From contig DIYO01000001.1 in assembly GCA_002427755.1 (NCBI GenBank), positions 186,001-250,000 of the forward strand: 64,000 bases of DNA. Reading direction: 5' to 3'. The notes below the pieces were generated by a model. It did no database searches. It was not told the DNA's origin and saw only the letters and a list, made by a program, of their open reading frames with translations. This DNA comes from Roseivirga sp. UBA6052 (lineage in GTDB: Bacteria; Bacteroidota; Bacteroidia; Cytophagales; Cyclobacteriaceae). This document shows, piece by piece, positions 1 to 8,122 of this stretch. Both the position numbers and the translations under genes were made by a program. Position 1 is the first letter of the stretch; each line of letters begins with the position of its first letter.

Positions 1-31
1 AAACGGATTGTTTGGATAACTGACCGTCAAA

Positions 32-56
32 CGTAGATGAGTAACAAGAATCTACG
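32..56 (-). other. weak hairpin after the glycosyltransferase gene
   Basis: A 7-bp perfect inverted repeat (CGTAGAT at 32-38, ATCTACG at 50-56, loop of 11) lies just past the stop codon of the minus-strand glycosyltransferase gene. It has no clear T-tract, so it may be a weak terminator or chance. Nothing else is seen in bases 1-57. Confidence 0.2.
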
Positions 57-57
57 G

Positions 58-1236
58 TTAAGCGCAAAGTAGCCTTGAGAACATATTTGAACGCTGATTC
101 CATGAGTTTCTTTGGGCGAAAGTTATACGCTTGTGAGCTTTCAATCGGCTGTTATATTTCAGTTGCTTACGAATCTCCTTTACAAAGGACTCTGGATTTT
201 CAGCTACACCAATCTGGTTGCTAAAGTCGGTTAAATCTGCGAAGTCTGTGCTCACCACAGGTTTACCCATAGCCAAGTATTCATTAATCTTGAGTGGGTA
301 AATCGCAGCTGTTAATTCATTCTTTACAAAGGGTATTACACACAGATCCATTTTACCAATATGCTCGGGTAGAGTTTCTTGAGGAACTGCACCATGCAAA
401 TTGAGTCTCTTTTCTACAGCCTCAGGAATTATCGTCTTCACAGGTCCATAGAAATCGAATGTATGGTTAGGTAAGTTATCTTGAAGGTATTTAATCAACT
501 TAAAGTCAATACGGTCGTCAATAGCCCCTACATAGCCTATAGAGCGTGTTTTAGCATGATGTTTCGGTACACTTTGAAAGATATCTAAGTTTACCCCATT
601 CGGTACTAATTGGCAATTTTCATTGTAGTCAGACTTCTTCTCCTGGAGCTTTTTACTGCTTGTTACTACTAGGTCCACTTGCTTCATGAATGCCTTTTCA
701 TAAACCGGTCCGTGTTTGCCGCTCCAATTGGTGCCGGCAATTTCATCATAACAGTAGTAAATTGATTTTTCTGCTTTCCACGCTTTCTGAGTCATTAAAC
801 CATAAACAGGATTAAAAGCATTTACTAGAGTAAAGGAGTCGAGTTTCAGTTTACGCTTTATATACTTGATCCATAGTCTTAGCCAAGCGCCATTTACTTT
901 AGATACAAGTTTGAAAAGCTTAGGATTTGAAATGAAGGTACTTGGTAGAATAGGAGGCAGGTTAACTACCTCTATTGTGCCAAATTTGGTTTGGATTTTT
1001 CTTACTCTGGACTTTAACCCTAAGACACGCTTTTTTGGTGTATGAGGGTTCTTTAATACATCTTTTAATGTATAGTGATAGTCTATAAAAACTACTCTAT
1101 GAGAGCTTGACAGCCTCGTCATCAATTCTATAGTAGACTTGACATAAGGGGTGTCCCAAGCCGGGAAGCTGTGACAAACCACAGTTCTTCTCGTATTAGT
1201 TTTAGTTCTCGGTTTTCTGTTCTTAAAGACCTTCAT
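58..1236 (-). CDS. Glycosyltransferase, family 4-like (GT-B)
   Basis: Predicted cytoplasmic GT-B glycosyltransferase that adds a sugar to a lipid-linked exopolysaccharide precursor. The 392-residue protein shows the C-terminal nucleotide-sugar half of GT4 enzymes: 'VPNGVNLDIF' near residue 213, 'SIGYVGAIDDRIDF' near 232, and the EX7E-type signature around 'YPLKINEYLAMGKPVVST' near 315-335. The N-terminal half is divergent, and the very basic start (MKVFKNRKPRTKTNTRR) may bind the membrane surface. The ATG has an AAAGGAA-like site directly upstream, and only 5 bp separate it from the stop of the co-polymerase gene, so it is the last visible gene of the exopolysaccharide operon. Closest recalled type is the TuaH/teichuronic-acid-like group; donor and acceptor sugars cannot be told from sequence. 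Confidence 0.85.
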   Translation of the reverse strand: MKVFKNRKPRTKTNTRRTVVCHSFPAWDTPYVKSTIELMTRLSSSHRVVFIDYHYTLKDVLKNPHTPKKRVLGLKSRVRKIQTKFGTIEVVNLPPILPSTFISNPKLFKLVSKVNGAWLRLWIKYIKRKLKLDSFTLVNAFNPVYGLMTQKAWKAEKSIYYCYDEIAGTNWSGKHGPVYEKAFMKQVDLVVTSSKKLQEKKSDYNENCQLVPNGVNLDIFQSVPKHHAKTRSIGYVGAIDDRIDFKLIKYLQDNLPNHTFDFYGPVKTIIPEAVEKRLNLHGAVPQETLPEHIGKMDLCVIPFVKNELTAAIYPLKINEYLAMGKPVVSTDFADLTDFSNQIGVAENPESFVKEIRKQLKYNSRLKAHKRITFAQRNSWNQRSNMFSRLLCA

Positions 1237-1241
1237 TTCCT

Positions 1242-3320
1242 TTATACTTTAGATGATTTCAATCCTTGTGTTACTAATCTGAATGCTATTGCTCTAATAA
1301 AGCCTCTGCGTTTTGGTACTTCGCCTATCACTTGTTCTAGCACATCTGTGCTCACTCCGTTTAAGAAGAGTAATGGTTTTTTACCTGCTAGTTTGGCATA
1401 AACCTCAACTGCATGTTCATCGGCCGGAGTCCACTTTCTGTTAGCTCTCGCCACCAGAATGTGTACATCGGCATTTTTTACTACCTCTTCTCCGTAAGGT
1501 TCGTGAAGTATTGAGGCTACTTTTGTGAACTCAAATTCTCTGTTAGGCGTACCTTCTTCTACTGCTAAGTATTTTGAGAAGTATTCCTTCAAGTGTTCCA
1601 TTAAGTATCCTTTTCCTTCGCCTCTTTGAGTAGAGATAATGTTGACTCGTTTAGGTGTATCAAGCCCTTTCGTTACCGCTCTAATTTGCTGTATGAATAG
1701 GTTGAGTGCTTGTTTGTTGACTGCTTCGAAGTCTACTTTAGCTCTCTTTAATTTTCTTGGTTGTTTAGCCAGGATACCACCAACTTTTAATTTGGTTTGT
1801 TCTGCGGCTTGTTCTGGGTTTTTCAAGCTGCTGTCTAAGAATTCCATTGCGATTAATAAGGCACCAGGCAATACCATACCCACCATAAAGGCGAGTACCA
1901 CCATCATCATGGCTTTAGATGCACTTGGGTTAATAGGATAGTATGGTGCATCTATAACCTCTAGGTTACTAGACATCATGCTGCTGTATTTATGCAGCTT
2001 AGCTTGGTTGTAGCTATGAAGGTTTTCTAAATACTCTTTCTCTGCTACACCAATTTCTCTTTCAATTTTCTTTAGGGTAGAACCTAATGGAGCGAACTCA
2101 TCATAGATTTCTCTGAATTCTCTCTTTCTCTTTTCCATTACCGCTAGCTTAGCTTCTGACTCTTCTTTTGCAATGGTCTGGTTTAACCATTGGGTAAGCA
2201 AGTCCTTCGTCTCAACACCTTCAGAAGTTTGATTAACCATTACCAATTGGTCTGCCATGTTATTCATTTCGGCTTTCAAATGGTTGATCTCTCCATTAAG
2301 GCTAGACTTTCTGATAATTCTTTTGTCATTAGGAATGGAATCCATTACTAATTCGAGCTCTGTTAACTCAGCTATGTTTTTAGAGATTAAGGAGCGGTTC
2401 TCAGCAATCTTAGCTTGGATCATTGGAATCACATCCTTGTCACCCATTTCTTGCTCAATTCTTGCTAAAGCAGATCTGGCACCAGCTGCGATTTTAAGCT
2501 CTTCTTGATACATTTTCTCTAGTTCTTCTTTGTGACCTGAGATGTATCGTGTTTGCTCGTAGTAGTTAATAATGCGATTAGAAACTCTAAAGTCTAGCAG
2601 GGCAGCCTCAGCATTTTTTAATCTTCTTGTAGATTTAGCTACAGCATCGGCAAAGAAACCTACAACAGATTCTGTTTGGCCCTCTTTGTTTAATTTATGG
2701 GCAGAAATAAAGATATCTGTTAATACTTCTAAAGTTCTTTGGGCAGCGTGAGGATCTATTGAAGCATACTCCATTCTAATCATATCACTGTTGCCTTTTC
2801 GGCTTACCGTAATGGTTTCCATTTGCTGAACCCCGAAAAAGATGTTGGGAGAGTTTGTTAATGCATAGATATTATTCGATTTATCAGCTTCTCTTATCTC
2901 AATGATTTTTCCTAAGATGCGATCCTTCGAGTCATCTTCTTTTACCTCAATTGGTAGGTCTTTAATTGACTCCAAAAAGTCTGGGTAGTTTTCTGGAAGA
3001 ATATTGAGCTTACCTTCTTTATGCTCGTATAAGAACTCTGCTAATAGAGTGGCAGATAACAGCTTATTCGTTTCGTATGAAGTGGCTAGAGTAATTAAGT
3101 TTTCTAAGTCGTTATTCGTCTTAGCGTAGTCAATTCTTCCACCTCCGCTGCTTTCAATACTATATCCAGAGATAAGTCCTGTGTTTAAGAGCGTATGCGT
3201 TGAATACTCTTTTTTGGCATCTTTGGTACCATTGTAAGCCAAGAAGGCTAGTAGGAAAGCCGTAGCTGCCATGATGTAGAAGTTTCTAACGAGTATTCTT
3301 ATGATTTCTAGAATAGTCAT
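1242..3320 (-). CDS. Wzz/BY-kinase-type polysaccharide co-polymerase with degenerate ATPase domain
   Basis: Inner-membrane protein expected to control chain length and export of the exopolysaccharide. The 692-residue protein has an N-terminal membrane segment (about 14-29), a long periplasmic part rich in coiled coil (about 220-440), a second membrane segment (about 470-493) preceded by the Pro-containing Wzz motif 'DAPYYPINPSASK', and a C-terminal cytoplasmic domain resembling a BY-kinase/ParA fold ('RVNIISTQRGEGKGYL', 558-573). The Walker A is abnormal: GEGKGYL instead of GxGK[S/T][ST]. No Walker A' or B with canonical Asp and no tyrosine cluster at the C terminus are evident, so kinase activity is doubtful. 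It starts 4 bp after the stop of the TolC-like gene, so the two are co-transcribed. Confidence 0.88.
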   Translation of the reverse strand: MTILEIIRILVRNFYIMAATAFLLAFLAYNGTKDAKKEYSTHTLLNTGLISGYSIESSGGGRIDYAKTNNDLENLITLATSYETNKLLSATLLAEFLYEHKEGKLNILPENYPDFLESIKDLPIEVKEDDSKDRILGKIIEIREADKSNNIYALTNSPNIFFGVQQMETITVSRKGNSDMIRMEYASIDPHAAQRTLEVLTDIFISAHKLNKEGQTESVVGFFADAVAKSTRRLKNAEAALLDFRVSNRIINYYEQTRYISGHKEELEKMYQEELKIAAGARSALARIEQEMGDKDVIPMIQAKIAENRSLISKNIAELTELELVMDSIPNDKRIIRKSSLNGEINHLKAEMNNMADQLVMVNQTSEGVETKDLLTQWLNQTIAKEESEAKLAVMEKRKREFREIYDEFAPLGSTLKKIEREIGVAEKEYLENLHSYNQAKLHKYSSMMSSNLEVIDAPYYPINPSASKAMMMVVLAFMVGMVLPGALLIAMEFLDSSLKNPEQAAEQTKLKVGGILAKQPRKLKRAKVDFEAVNKQALNLFIQQIRAVTKGLDTPKRVNIISTQRGEGKGYLMEHLKEYFSKYLAVEEGTPNREFEFTKVASILHEPYGEEVVKNADVHILVARANRKWTPADEHAVEVYAKLAGKKPLLFLNGVSTDVLEQVIGEVPKRRGFIRAIAFRLVTQGLKSSKV

Positions 3321-3324
3321 GACT

Positions 3325-4041
3325 TTACTTTAAGATTTCTTCACCCACTAATTCTCTAAGCATTCTGATGTTAAACCAAGCCAGGTTTTTGGTTTTGTCG
3401 TATTCCAATTTGGCCATGTAGGTTACATCTAATGCGGTACGATATTTTTCAATATCTAGCTTACCTGCTTTGAAGTAGTTCTCACTTACTTTCATTGCAA
3501 TGTCATTGGCCTCAATTACCTCAGCTTGTGTTTTAAGTGTAGCTAAGATGTTTTTGAGTTCTGTATACAAGCGAATCACCTCGCTTCTGATTAAATCTTT
3601 TTGCTCTTGTTTCTGACCTTCAATCTTCTCAATCTCTAATTGATTGATTTTGATCTCGTTCTTACGAGAGGCTACAGCTGCGAAGGGGAGTCTTATATTT
3701 AGACCTACATTGTAGGTCATGTTTTGAGTAGTAGCGTATGAAGCCGTTTGGTCTGTTCCTTGAATGAGGTTAGAACCAATAATGCCATTACCATAATTGA
3801 CACCGGCATTGGCCGAGATGTGGTTCAACCAATTTTTCTTGGTCATCTTATTCTGTTCAACAAAGATGTCTTGTTGGCTTTTCAGGGCTCTTAGACTGGT
3901 TAGATTTTGCTCTGCCAATGTCAATAGCTCCTCTAGTGGTTTAATCCGTTCAATGGCCAACTCACTTACATCTTGACCTTGACCTTGAAGCTGTCCTGGC
4001 CAAACGAAGATGAGTATCATTATGGTTATTAGTGTTTTCAT
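3325..4041 (-). CDS. TolC-like outer-membrane protein, half length
   Basis: Secreted protein with a signal peptide (MKTLITIMILIFVWPGQLQGQ) and features of an outer-membrane efflux protein: a helical stretch, a short beta region with Tyr/Asn-rich segments (about 75-120), then long amphipathic helices ending in 'YFKAGKLDIEKYRTALDVTY', a typical TolC-family motif. At 238 residues it is about half of a normal TolC, which holds two structural repeats, so only one repeat is present. Position between the priming transferase and the co-polymerase suggests it helps the polysaccharide through the outer membrane in place of, or beside, a Wza-type channel. The family is inferred from motif style and is fairly secure; the role in export is inference from context. 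Confidence 0.75.
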   Translation of the reverse strand: MKTLITIMILIFVWPGQLQGQGQDVSELAIERIKPLEELLTLAEQNLTSLRALKSQQDIFVEQNKMTKKNWLNHISANAGVNYGNGIIGSNLIQGTDQTASYATTQNMTYNVGLNIRLPFAAVASRKNEIKINQLEIEKIEGQKQEQKDLIRSEVIRLYTELKNILATLKTQAEVIEANDIAMKVSENYFKAGKLDIEKYRTALDVTYMAKLEYDKTKNLAWFNIRMLRELVGEEILK

Positions 4042-4135
4042 GTCTTAAGTGTTTTTCCAAGGAAGCTTGTTGGTGTTTAAGTCTTGGTATTCTGGTTTTG
4101 GTCTAAGCTTCTCTTTTTTGTTTTATCTCTTTATA

Positions 4136-4897
4136 TCATACATTCTCTTGTTGTAATGCTGCCATTGGCGTTTTGATTAAGATCTTAATGTCCATGAGCA
4201 AGTTGTGAGTCTGCGCATATTCAATGTCTAAATCAATTCTGCGTTGTGGATCTGCATTTTCCTTACCGCGTTCGGTTACTTGCCAAAGACCGGTTAAACC
4301 TGCAGGGCCCAGGAATCGGCCAACTGCTGAATCTTTAGTAAGTTTTTCTGCTTCGTATAATGGAAGAGGGCGGTTACCAACAACGGACATATCGCCCACA
4401 AAGATGTTCCATAATTGAGGGAGCTCATCAATACTTGTGTTTCTAATGAAATTCCCAACTCTTGTAATTCTAGGGTCGTTTTTGAACTTGACGAAAGTGT
4501 TACCACTGTTGTGCATTTTATTCCATTCGAATTCATGCAAGCTGGAGTAGCTATCATCTTTAACTACAATGTCGTAATGCTCTGCATTAGCGATTACACT
4601 GCGATTAAGTTTACGCTCCTTAACTGTAGTGTCAGACTTTTTAGCATACTGATTTAAGTGCTTCATCTTATCGATGAGCTGATCAGCATTCTGACGCATT
4701 GACCTGAACTTGTAAAACTTAAAGGTGTGATAGTTTTGTCCTACTCTGTAGGCATAATAAAAGATAGGCCCTTTAGACTCTAGTCTAATGGCTATGGCAA
4801 CTATTAAGAACAGTGGACTTAAGAGCAATAACAGTATACCTGAAACCGCTATATCGAAGGCTCTTTTTATAAATGGAATTCTGCGTTTAACTTTCAT
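4136..4897 (-). CDS. Undecaprenyl-phosphate sugar-1-phosphate transferase (priming enzyme)
   Basis: Bacterial sugar transferase of the monotopic PHPT type. It moves a sugar-1-phosphate from a UDP-sugar to undecaprenyl phosphate and starts exopolysaccharide synthesis at the inner membrane. It has the membrane helix (about 14-38), 'KFRSM' (63-67), 'DPRITRVGNFIR' (141-152), 'SIDELPQLWN' (155-164), 'VGNRPLP' (173-179) and 'PAGLTGLWQV' (198-207). At 253 residues it holds only the catalytic C-terminal domain of WcaJ-like enzymes, with no multi-spanning N-terminal part. The stretch between KFRSM and DPRIT is about 75 residues, longer than I expect for the family. A -7 box lies 24 bp upstream (4921-4928), making this the first gene of the operon running to base 58. 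Confidence 0.93.
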   Translation of the reverse strand: MKVKRRIPFIKRAFDIAVSGILLLLLSPLFLIVAIAIRLESKGPIFYYAYRVGQNYHTFKFYKFRSMRQNADQLIDKMKHLNQYAKKSDTTVKERKLNRSVIANAEHYDIVVKDDSYSSLHEFEWNKMHNSGNTFVKFKNDPRITRVGNFIRNTSIDELPQLWNIFVGDMSVVGNRPLPLYEAEKLTKDSAVGRFLGPAGLTGLWQVTERGKENADPQRRIDLDIEYAQTHNLLMDIKILIKTPMAALQQENV

Positions 4898-4920
4898 CTT
4901 CTTCAGGTTTAATTACATTA

Positions 4921-4928
4921 CAAAGCTA
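4921..4928 (-). promoter_or_regulatory. Bacteroidota -7 box before the exopolysaccharide operon
   Basis: On the minus strand the bases read TAGCTTTG, an exact match to TAnnTTTG, 23 bp before the ATG of the priming transferase, giving a leader of roughly 15-20 nt. No clear TTG was found at the -33 distance, so the call rests on one element. Confidence 0.45.
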
Positions 4929-5223
4929 CCGCCTGTAGCGCCCTTTATCAGATGTATTAGATGACTAGCAGAATATGGCCGTTAATTGTTCGTCTGGCTT
5001 AGATAAGTGTTTTTTGAGATCTAGGAGGCTTATTGAGCCGTAATTAGGAGTGTTTTGTTCTTTTGATTTGATATTAAGACAGTCTTTGGCGTTGTAGTTA
5101 GCATGGTTCTCTAAGTGTCCTCTGGCTATCGCACTTGCGCTATACCGACACATCTTTTGTAACAGTTTACATTCTGCGTAGTGGATGTTACGTTCCTTAG
5201 AAAGCAAATCTTGTAAAATAGAA
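4929..5223. other. Intergenic stretch without a confident gene
   Basis: Between the priming transferase promoter and the terminator of the LruC lipoprotein I see no gene I can support. A minus-strand frame of 88 codons (4965-5231) is open, but it begins with GTG inside the terminator hairpin at 5224-5250, has no ribosome site and matches nothing I recognise. It is Cys-rich (CKLLQKMC, NAKDCL) and could be a decayed gene. Confidence 0.5.
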
Positions 5224-5250
5224 AAGGGCACTACCGTATGTAGTGCCCTT
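5224..5250 (-). terminator. Rho-independent terminator of the first LruC lipoprotein gene
   Basis: A perfect 11-bp stem (AAGGGCACTAC / GTAGTGCCCTT) with a 5-nt loop, followed on the minus strand by TTTTC, 22 bp past the lipoprotein stop codon. It separates this gene from the exopolysaccharide operon. Confidence 0.85.
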
Positions 5251-5272
5251 GACCAAAACCAACACTTAACAC

Positions 5273-7327
5273 TTAAAATCTCACATATAGGTGAGCTATA
5301 TCTCTATATCCAGATTGTTCAGTATACCAGTCCATGTAACTGAAACCACTGCTTCTTGCCCAATCGCCAAATCTCAGGTGACCATTCCTAATGTCTTCTT
5401 GTTCTTTAGGATAAACAAAGCTCTCAGGTAAGTGAATACCCCAAGGCAGAGCTGTTCTAGATTTGTAATAGATTCCTAGTTCCACATCTGAAGCATCATC
5501 TTGAGTGCCTAAATAATCTCTATCTAAGAGGTCTGTTGGCGTGTATCCAGGTAAGTGGACTTCTCTACCTCTTTCTTGATTAATGTAGACGAATGGATTG
5601 TATGGTGCACTTCCGATTTGTTCGTGCGATTTGGGATTAGCGAATTCTATATCAAGGGTTATATCGAACGGTTCGAAGAACGGATCTTCATCTTTAGTAT
5701 TCACGAATCCATTTGTGTCAAAATGATCATGAACATTACTGGTAACAATGAATACTGCTTGAGCTTGTCCAGATTCAACCCCGTTACCTGCCATCTCAAC
5801 CGTATTATTAATTTGGGCACCGGCTACCGAAGTAATATCACTAGGAAGCAAGTCAGTAGAGAATCCAAATCCATTTCTATATCCTGCTCCAATTGCTCTA
5901 ATCTTAAAGGTTGGATGCATTGATACGATTTCATTGTTTGCATTCATAGTGTGCTTGAATCTGTAGTCAATTACTAGGTCATTAAAGTCATAGTCTCCAA
6001 AATCCGGCCAGTTATCCTCAAAGGCGAATGTACCATAGGTAGTTGGTGAAGGGTAATATGTATCGTAAGCCTTGTTTGGATCATTAGGGTATTCATCCAG
6101 CGGATCGTTAATACCATCTCCATCTGTATCTTCAACTTCGGGACTATCAACCGGACTCACGTTTACTGTGCTAATGGCTTCAACAGGGTTTGATGTTACA
6201 TAAACTATTGCATCATTAAAGTCATGATCACACCAGCCTTCTGTTCTTTTTACATCTTCAAAACCAACAAGGAATAATTCATTCTCAGCATCCCATAGAA
6301 GTACGTTGTGATGTTGCAAATCAGCATCTTCTTCCTCATTTAAATGCTTATCTGCATAGAACATCCAGTTAGGGTCAGAGGCGTCTCTACCTGTCCAGGC
6401 ATCTGACATCATGACTAGACCAATTGTAGTTCCAGGTTTAAATCGACCAATGTTAACTTTATCTCCAGAAGTTAAACCACCACCAGACCATCTGTAGGAT
6501 AGGTTAGGAAAAATTACGGTTACTTCACCTACTTCTTCTTCGTTTTGAGGAGCCTGACCAGTTGGATATGTGTAGAAGGCAATGGCATTTCTAAATCCTG
6601 CACCTTCGTGAACAAAAGTTACCCATACATCTGCTGTGTCAACTATTTCCAGCGTAGAACGCTTTGTATTTGATAAGTAAGTTGGGTGATAATCAGGAAC
6701 AGGCTGTCCTTCAGGTAATGAGGCGTTCACATAATCTAAGAGCTGTGAAGAGATTTCGTCTCTTTCAGATTCTAGATACCGTGGCACTCCCCACCAGAAT
6801 GAGTAATCTCCTAGGTAATTAATTGTCACATCGCTAGATACAGCGTTTGAAAATTTTACGGATCCAGGAAAGGCAGTTGAGCCAGAATTTGAGCCAGATT
6901 TGTCTTCATCAATGGCTGCTGTTGTTAACTCACCATATTCAAATACCATTTCTATTCTATTATTGTCAACAGGCACCATTACATTATTAGGAATACCAAT
7001 GGTATTGGTCTGAATAATTACCTTATCAATGATGTCTGCCAATGCAATTGAGCTATTTACTTCTCCATGTGCATTGGTAAATGCAGTAAAGATTCTCTCA
7101 GAGGGCTGATTATCTTCAACTTTCCAAATCGTTGCTTTAATTCCTTTAAAAGGAACTCCCTTTGTATCCTTAAATGATAAGGTGATGTTAGTGGAGCTTG
7201 TGCTTTTGAAATCAAAAGACGCAAATTCATTATTAGAATTTGTGTCATTATCGATGTTCACTTCCGGCTCGTTAATACAACTAACGAGTAGTGTACTTGC
7301 TAGAAGTACATATAATAAATGTTTCAT
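5273..7327 (-). CDS. LruC/DUF4114-domain surface lipoprotein (copy 1)
   Basis: Predicted lipoprotein. The start is set at the ATG giving MKHLLYVLLASTLLVSC, a clean type II signal with lipobox LVSC; the frame also extends 7 codons upstream to a TTG, which would spoil the signal. Numbering from that longer frame, residues about 45-140 form an Ig/Cna-like domain, about 240-385 a DUF4114 domain ('WVTFVHEGAGFRNAI', 'HNVLLWDAENELFL', 'DHDFNDAIVYV'), 407-415 a thrombospondin-3-like calcium loop (DTDGDGIND), and about 425 to the end an LruC domain ('FAFEDNWPDFGDYDFNDLVI', 441-460). The family is known from Leptospira and Bacteroidota; its function is not established. A close paralog lies at 8123-10171, and each is preceded by a receiver gene. 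Conserved Asp-rich motifs suggest calcium binding. Confidence 0.88.
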   Translation of the reverse strand: MKHLLYVLLASTLLVSCINEPEVNIDNDTNSNNEFASFDFKSTSSTNITLSFKDTKGVPFKGIKATIWKVEDNQPSERIFTAFTNAHGEVNSSIALADIIDKVIIQTNTIGIPNNVMVPVDNNRIEMVFEYGELTTAAIDEDKSGSNSGSTAFPGSVKFSNAVSSDVTINYLGDYSFWWGVPRYLESERDEISSQLLDYVNASLPEGQPVPDYHPTYLSNTKRSTLEIVDTADVWVTFVHEGAGFRNAIAFYTYPTGQAPQNEEEVGEVTVIFPNLSYRWSGGGLTSGDKVNIGRFKPGTTIGLVMMSDAWTGRDASDPNWMFYADKHLNEEEDADLQHHNVLLWDAENELFLVGFEDVKRTEGWCDHDFNDAIVYVTSNPVEAISTVNVSPVDSPEVEDTDGDGINDPLDEYPNDPNKAYDTYYPSPTTYGTFAFEDNWPDFGDYDFNDLVIDYRFKHTMNANNEIVSMHPTFKIRAIGAGYRNGFGFSTDLLPSDITSVAGAQINNTVEMAGNGVESGQAQAVFIVTSNVHDHFDTNGFVNTKDEDPFFEPFDITLDIEFANPKSHEQIGSAPYNPFVYINQERGREVHLPGYTPTDLLDRDYLGTQDDASDVELGIYYKSRTALPWGIHLPESFVYPKEQEDIRNGHLRFGDWARSSGFSYMDWYTEQSGYRDIAHLYVRF

Positions 7328-7493
7328 ATCCTTACGTTTGAGTGTCAAGCATTTTATTTCGCATAGCTATACCGTTTAGCCTATGAGACTAATGCATGAT
7401 TTCAGTGTAGGAAGTGTTGAGTGATGATGGACTGCTTTAAACCCTAGCCGAAAGCACAGTCAAAACTTTCGACATAATGGAGTACCGTATTAC

Positions 7494-7892
7494 TTAAGCT
7501 ACTTTTCTCAATGTGGTTGTTGCAGGTACTGCACCCATCATTGATTCCATTCTCATGTTTAATTCTTTAGGATTGAATGGTTTACTCATAGTGTCTTTAG
7601 CACCAAGTGTAAATGCATCAATTCTTTGCTCACTCTTATCGTCATCGGTTAAGATGAATAGGGGAGAATCTGCCCAGTTGTTCTGTCTGCTTAATGCGTT
7701 AAGCGCAGTTACTTCCGGACTAGATTTAGCATGATAGTCTGCCAAGATCATTTGCGGAACTAAACCAGCATCATGGAGTTTAAGTGCTTCTGTAGGAGTC
7801 TCTACTGCCACAACTTCGTAGGTCTTGCCTAAGTAGTTCTCTAGGAACATTCTCATCATGGCGTTATCGTCTATTACTAATATCTTTTTCAT
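7494..7892 (-). CDS. Stand-alone response-regulator receiver (copy 1)
   Basis: CheY-like single-domain receiver of 132 residues with all switch residues: acidic pair D8/D9, phospho-acceptor D52 ('ILADYH'), T82 and K104 in 'SKPFNPKEL'. There is no output domain. It carries a short C-terminal tail (TTTLRKVA) that resembles the tails of the two other receivers nearby. It lies upstream of LruC copy 1 on the same strand with a gap of about 165 bp. No histidine kinase is encoded nearby, so the phosphate donor is unknown. A -7 box (TAATTTTG) sits 25 bp upstream. Confidence 0.9.
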   Translation of the reverse strand: MKKILVIDDNAMMRMFLENYLGKTYEVVAVETPTEALKLHDAGLVPQMILADYHAKSSPEVTALNALSRQNNWADSPLFILTDDDKSEQRIDAFTLGAKDTMSKPFNPKELNMRMESMMGAVPATTTLRKVA

Positions 7893-7916
7893 GTCGGTGA
7901 AACTTTAATTATGACT

Positions 7917-7924
7917 CAAAATTA
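7917..7924 (-). promoter_or_regulatory. -7 box before receiver copy 1
   Basis: Minus-strand TAATTTTG, an exact TAnnTTTG match, 24 bp before the ATG. No -33 TTG is evident. Confidence 0.4.
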
Positions 7925-8056
7925 GAGTAGGAATGGCTGCTATTCTTGAGGATTAGTCCATTGACGTTCTCCTTTCGATAATTGGAGCCACCGAGCCGTT
8001 AATTGAAATTTGACTTATTTGAGTTGTTAGAATTCAAGGGTCTATAAAATGAGAAA

Positions 8057-8079
8057 GGCGCTCTTGTAATAAGAGCACC
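8057..8079 (-). terminator. Rho-independent terminator of the second LruC lipoprotein gene
   Basis: On the minus strand GGTGCTCTT-ATTAC-AAGAGCGCC forms a 9-bp stem with one G-U pair and a 5-nt loop, followed by TTTCTC, 44 bp after the stop codon. It isolates the receiver 2 / LruC 2 unit from the next unit. Confidence 0.75.
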
Positions 8080-8122
8080 TCTCTGCCGGATCACCATGAA
8101 AATATTTTTAATTCATAGCCAA

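Noticed and set aside
590..598. TGGGGTAAA on the minus strand in the glycosyltransferase gene, and the same at 48636-48644 in glsA
   Set aside because: They share only 9 bases with the bipartite element, lack the leading G run and lie inside coding sequence, so they were not counted as ECF promoter copies.
4965..5231. Open frame of 88 codons on the minus strand
   Set aside because: It begins with GTG inside a strong terminator hairpin, lacks a ribosome site and matches no family; kept only as part of the gap note.
5555..5923. 122-codon plus-strand frame opposite the first LruC gene
   Set aside because: It is antisense to a clear conserved gene, and its composition follows the complementary strand of that gene; no signal or domain.
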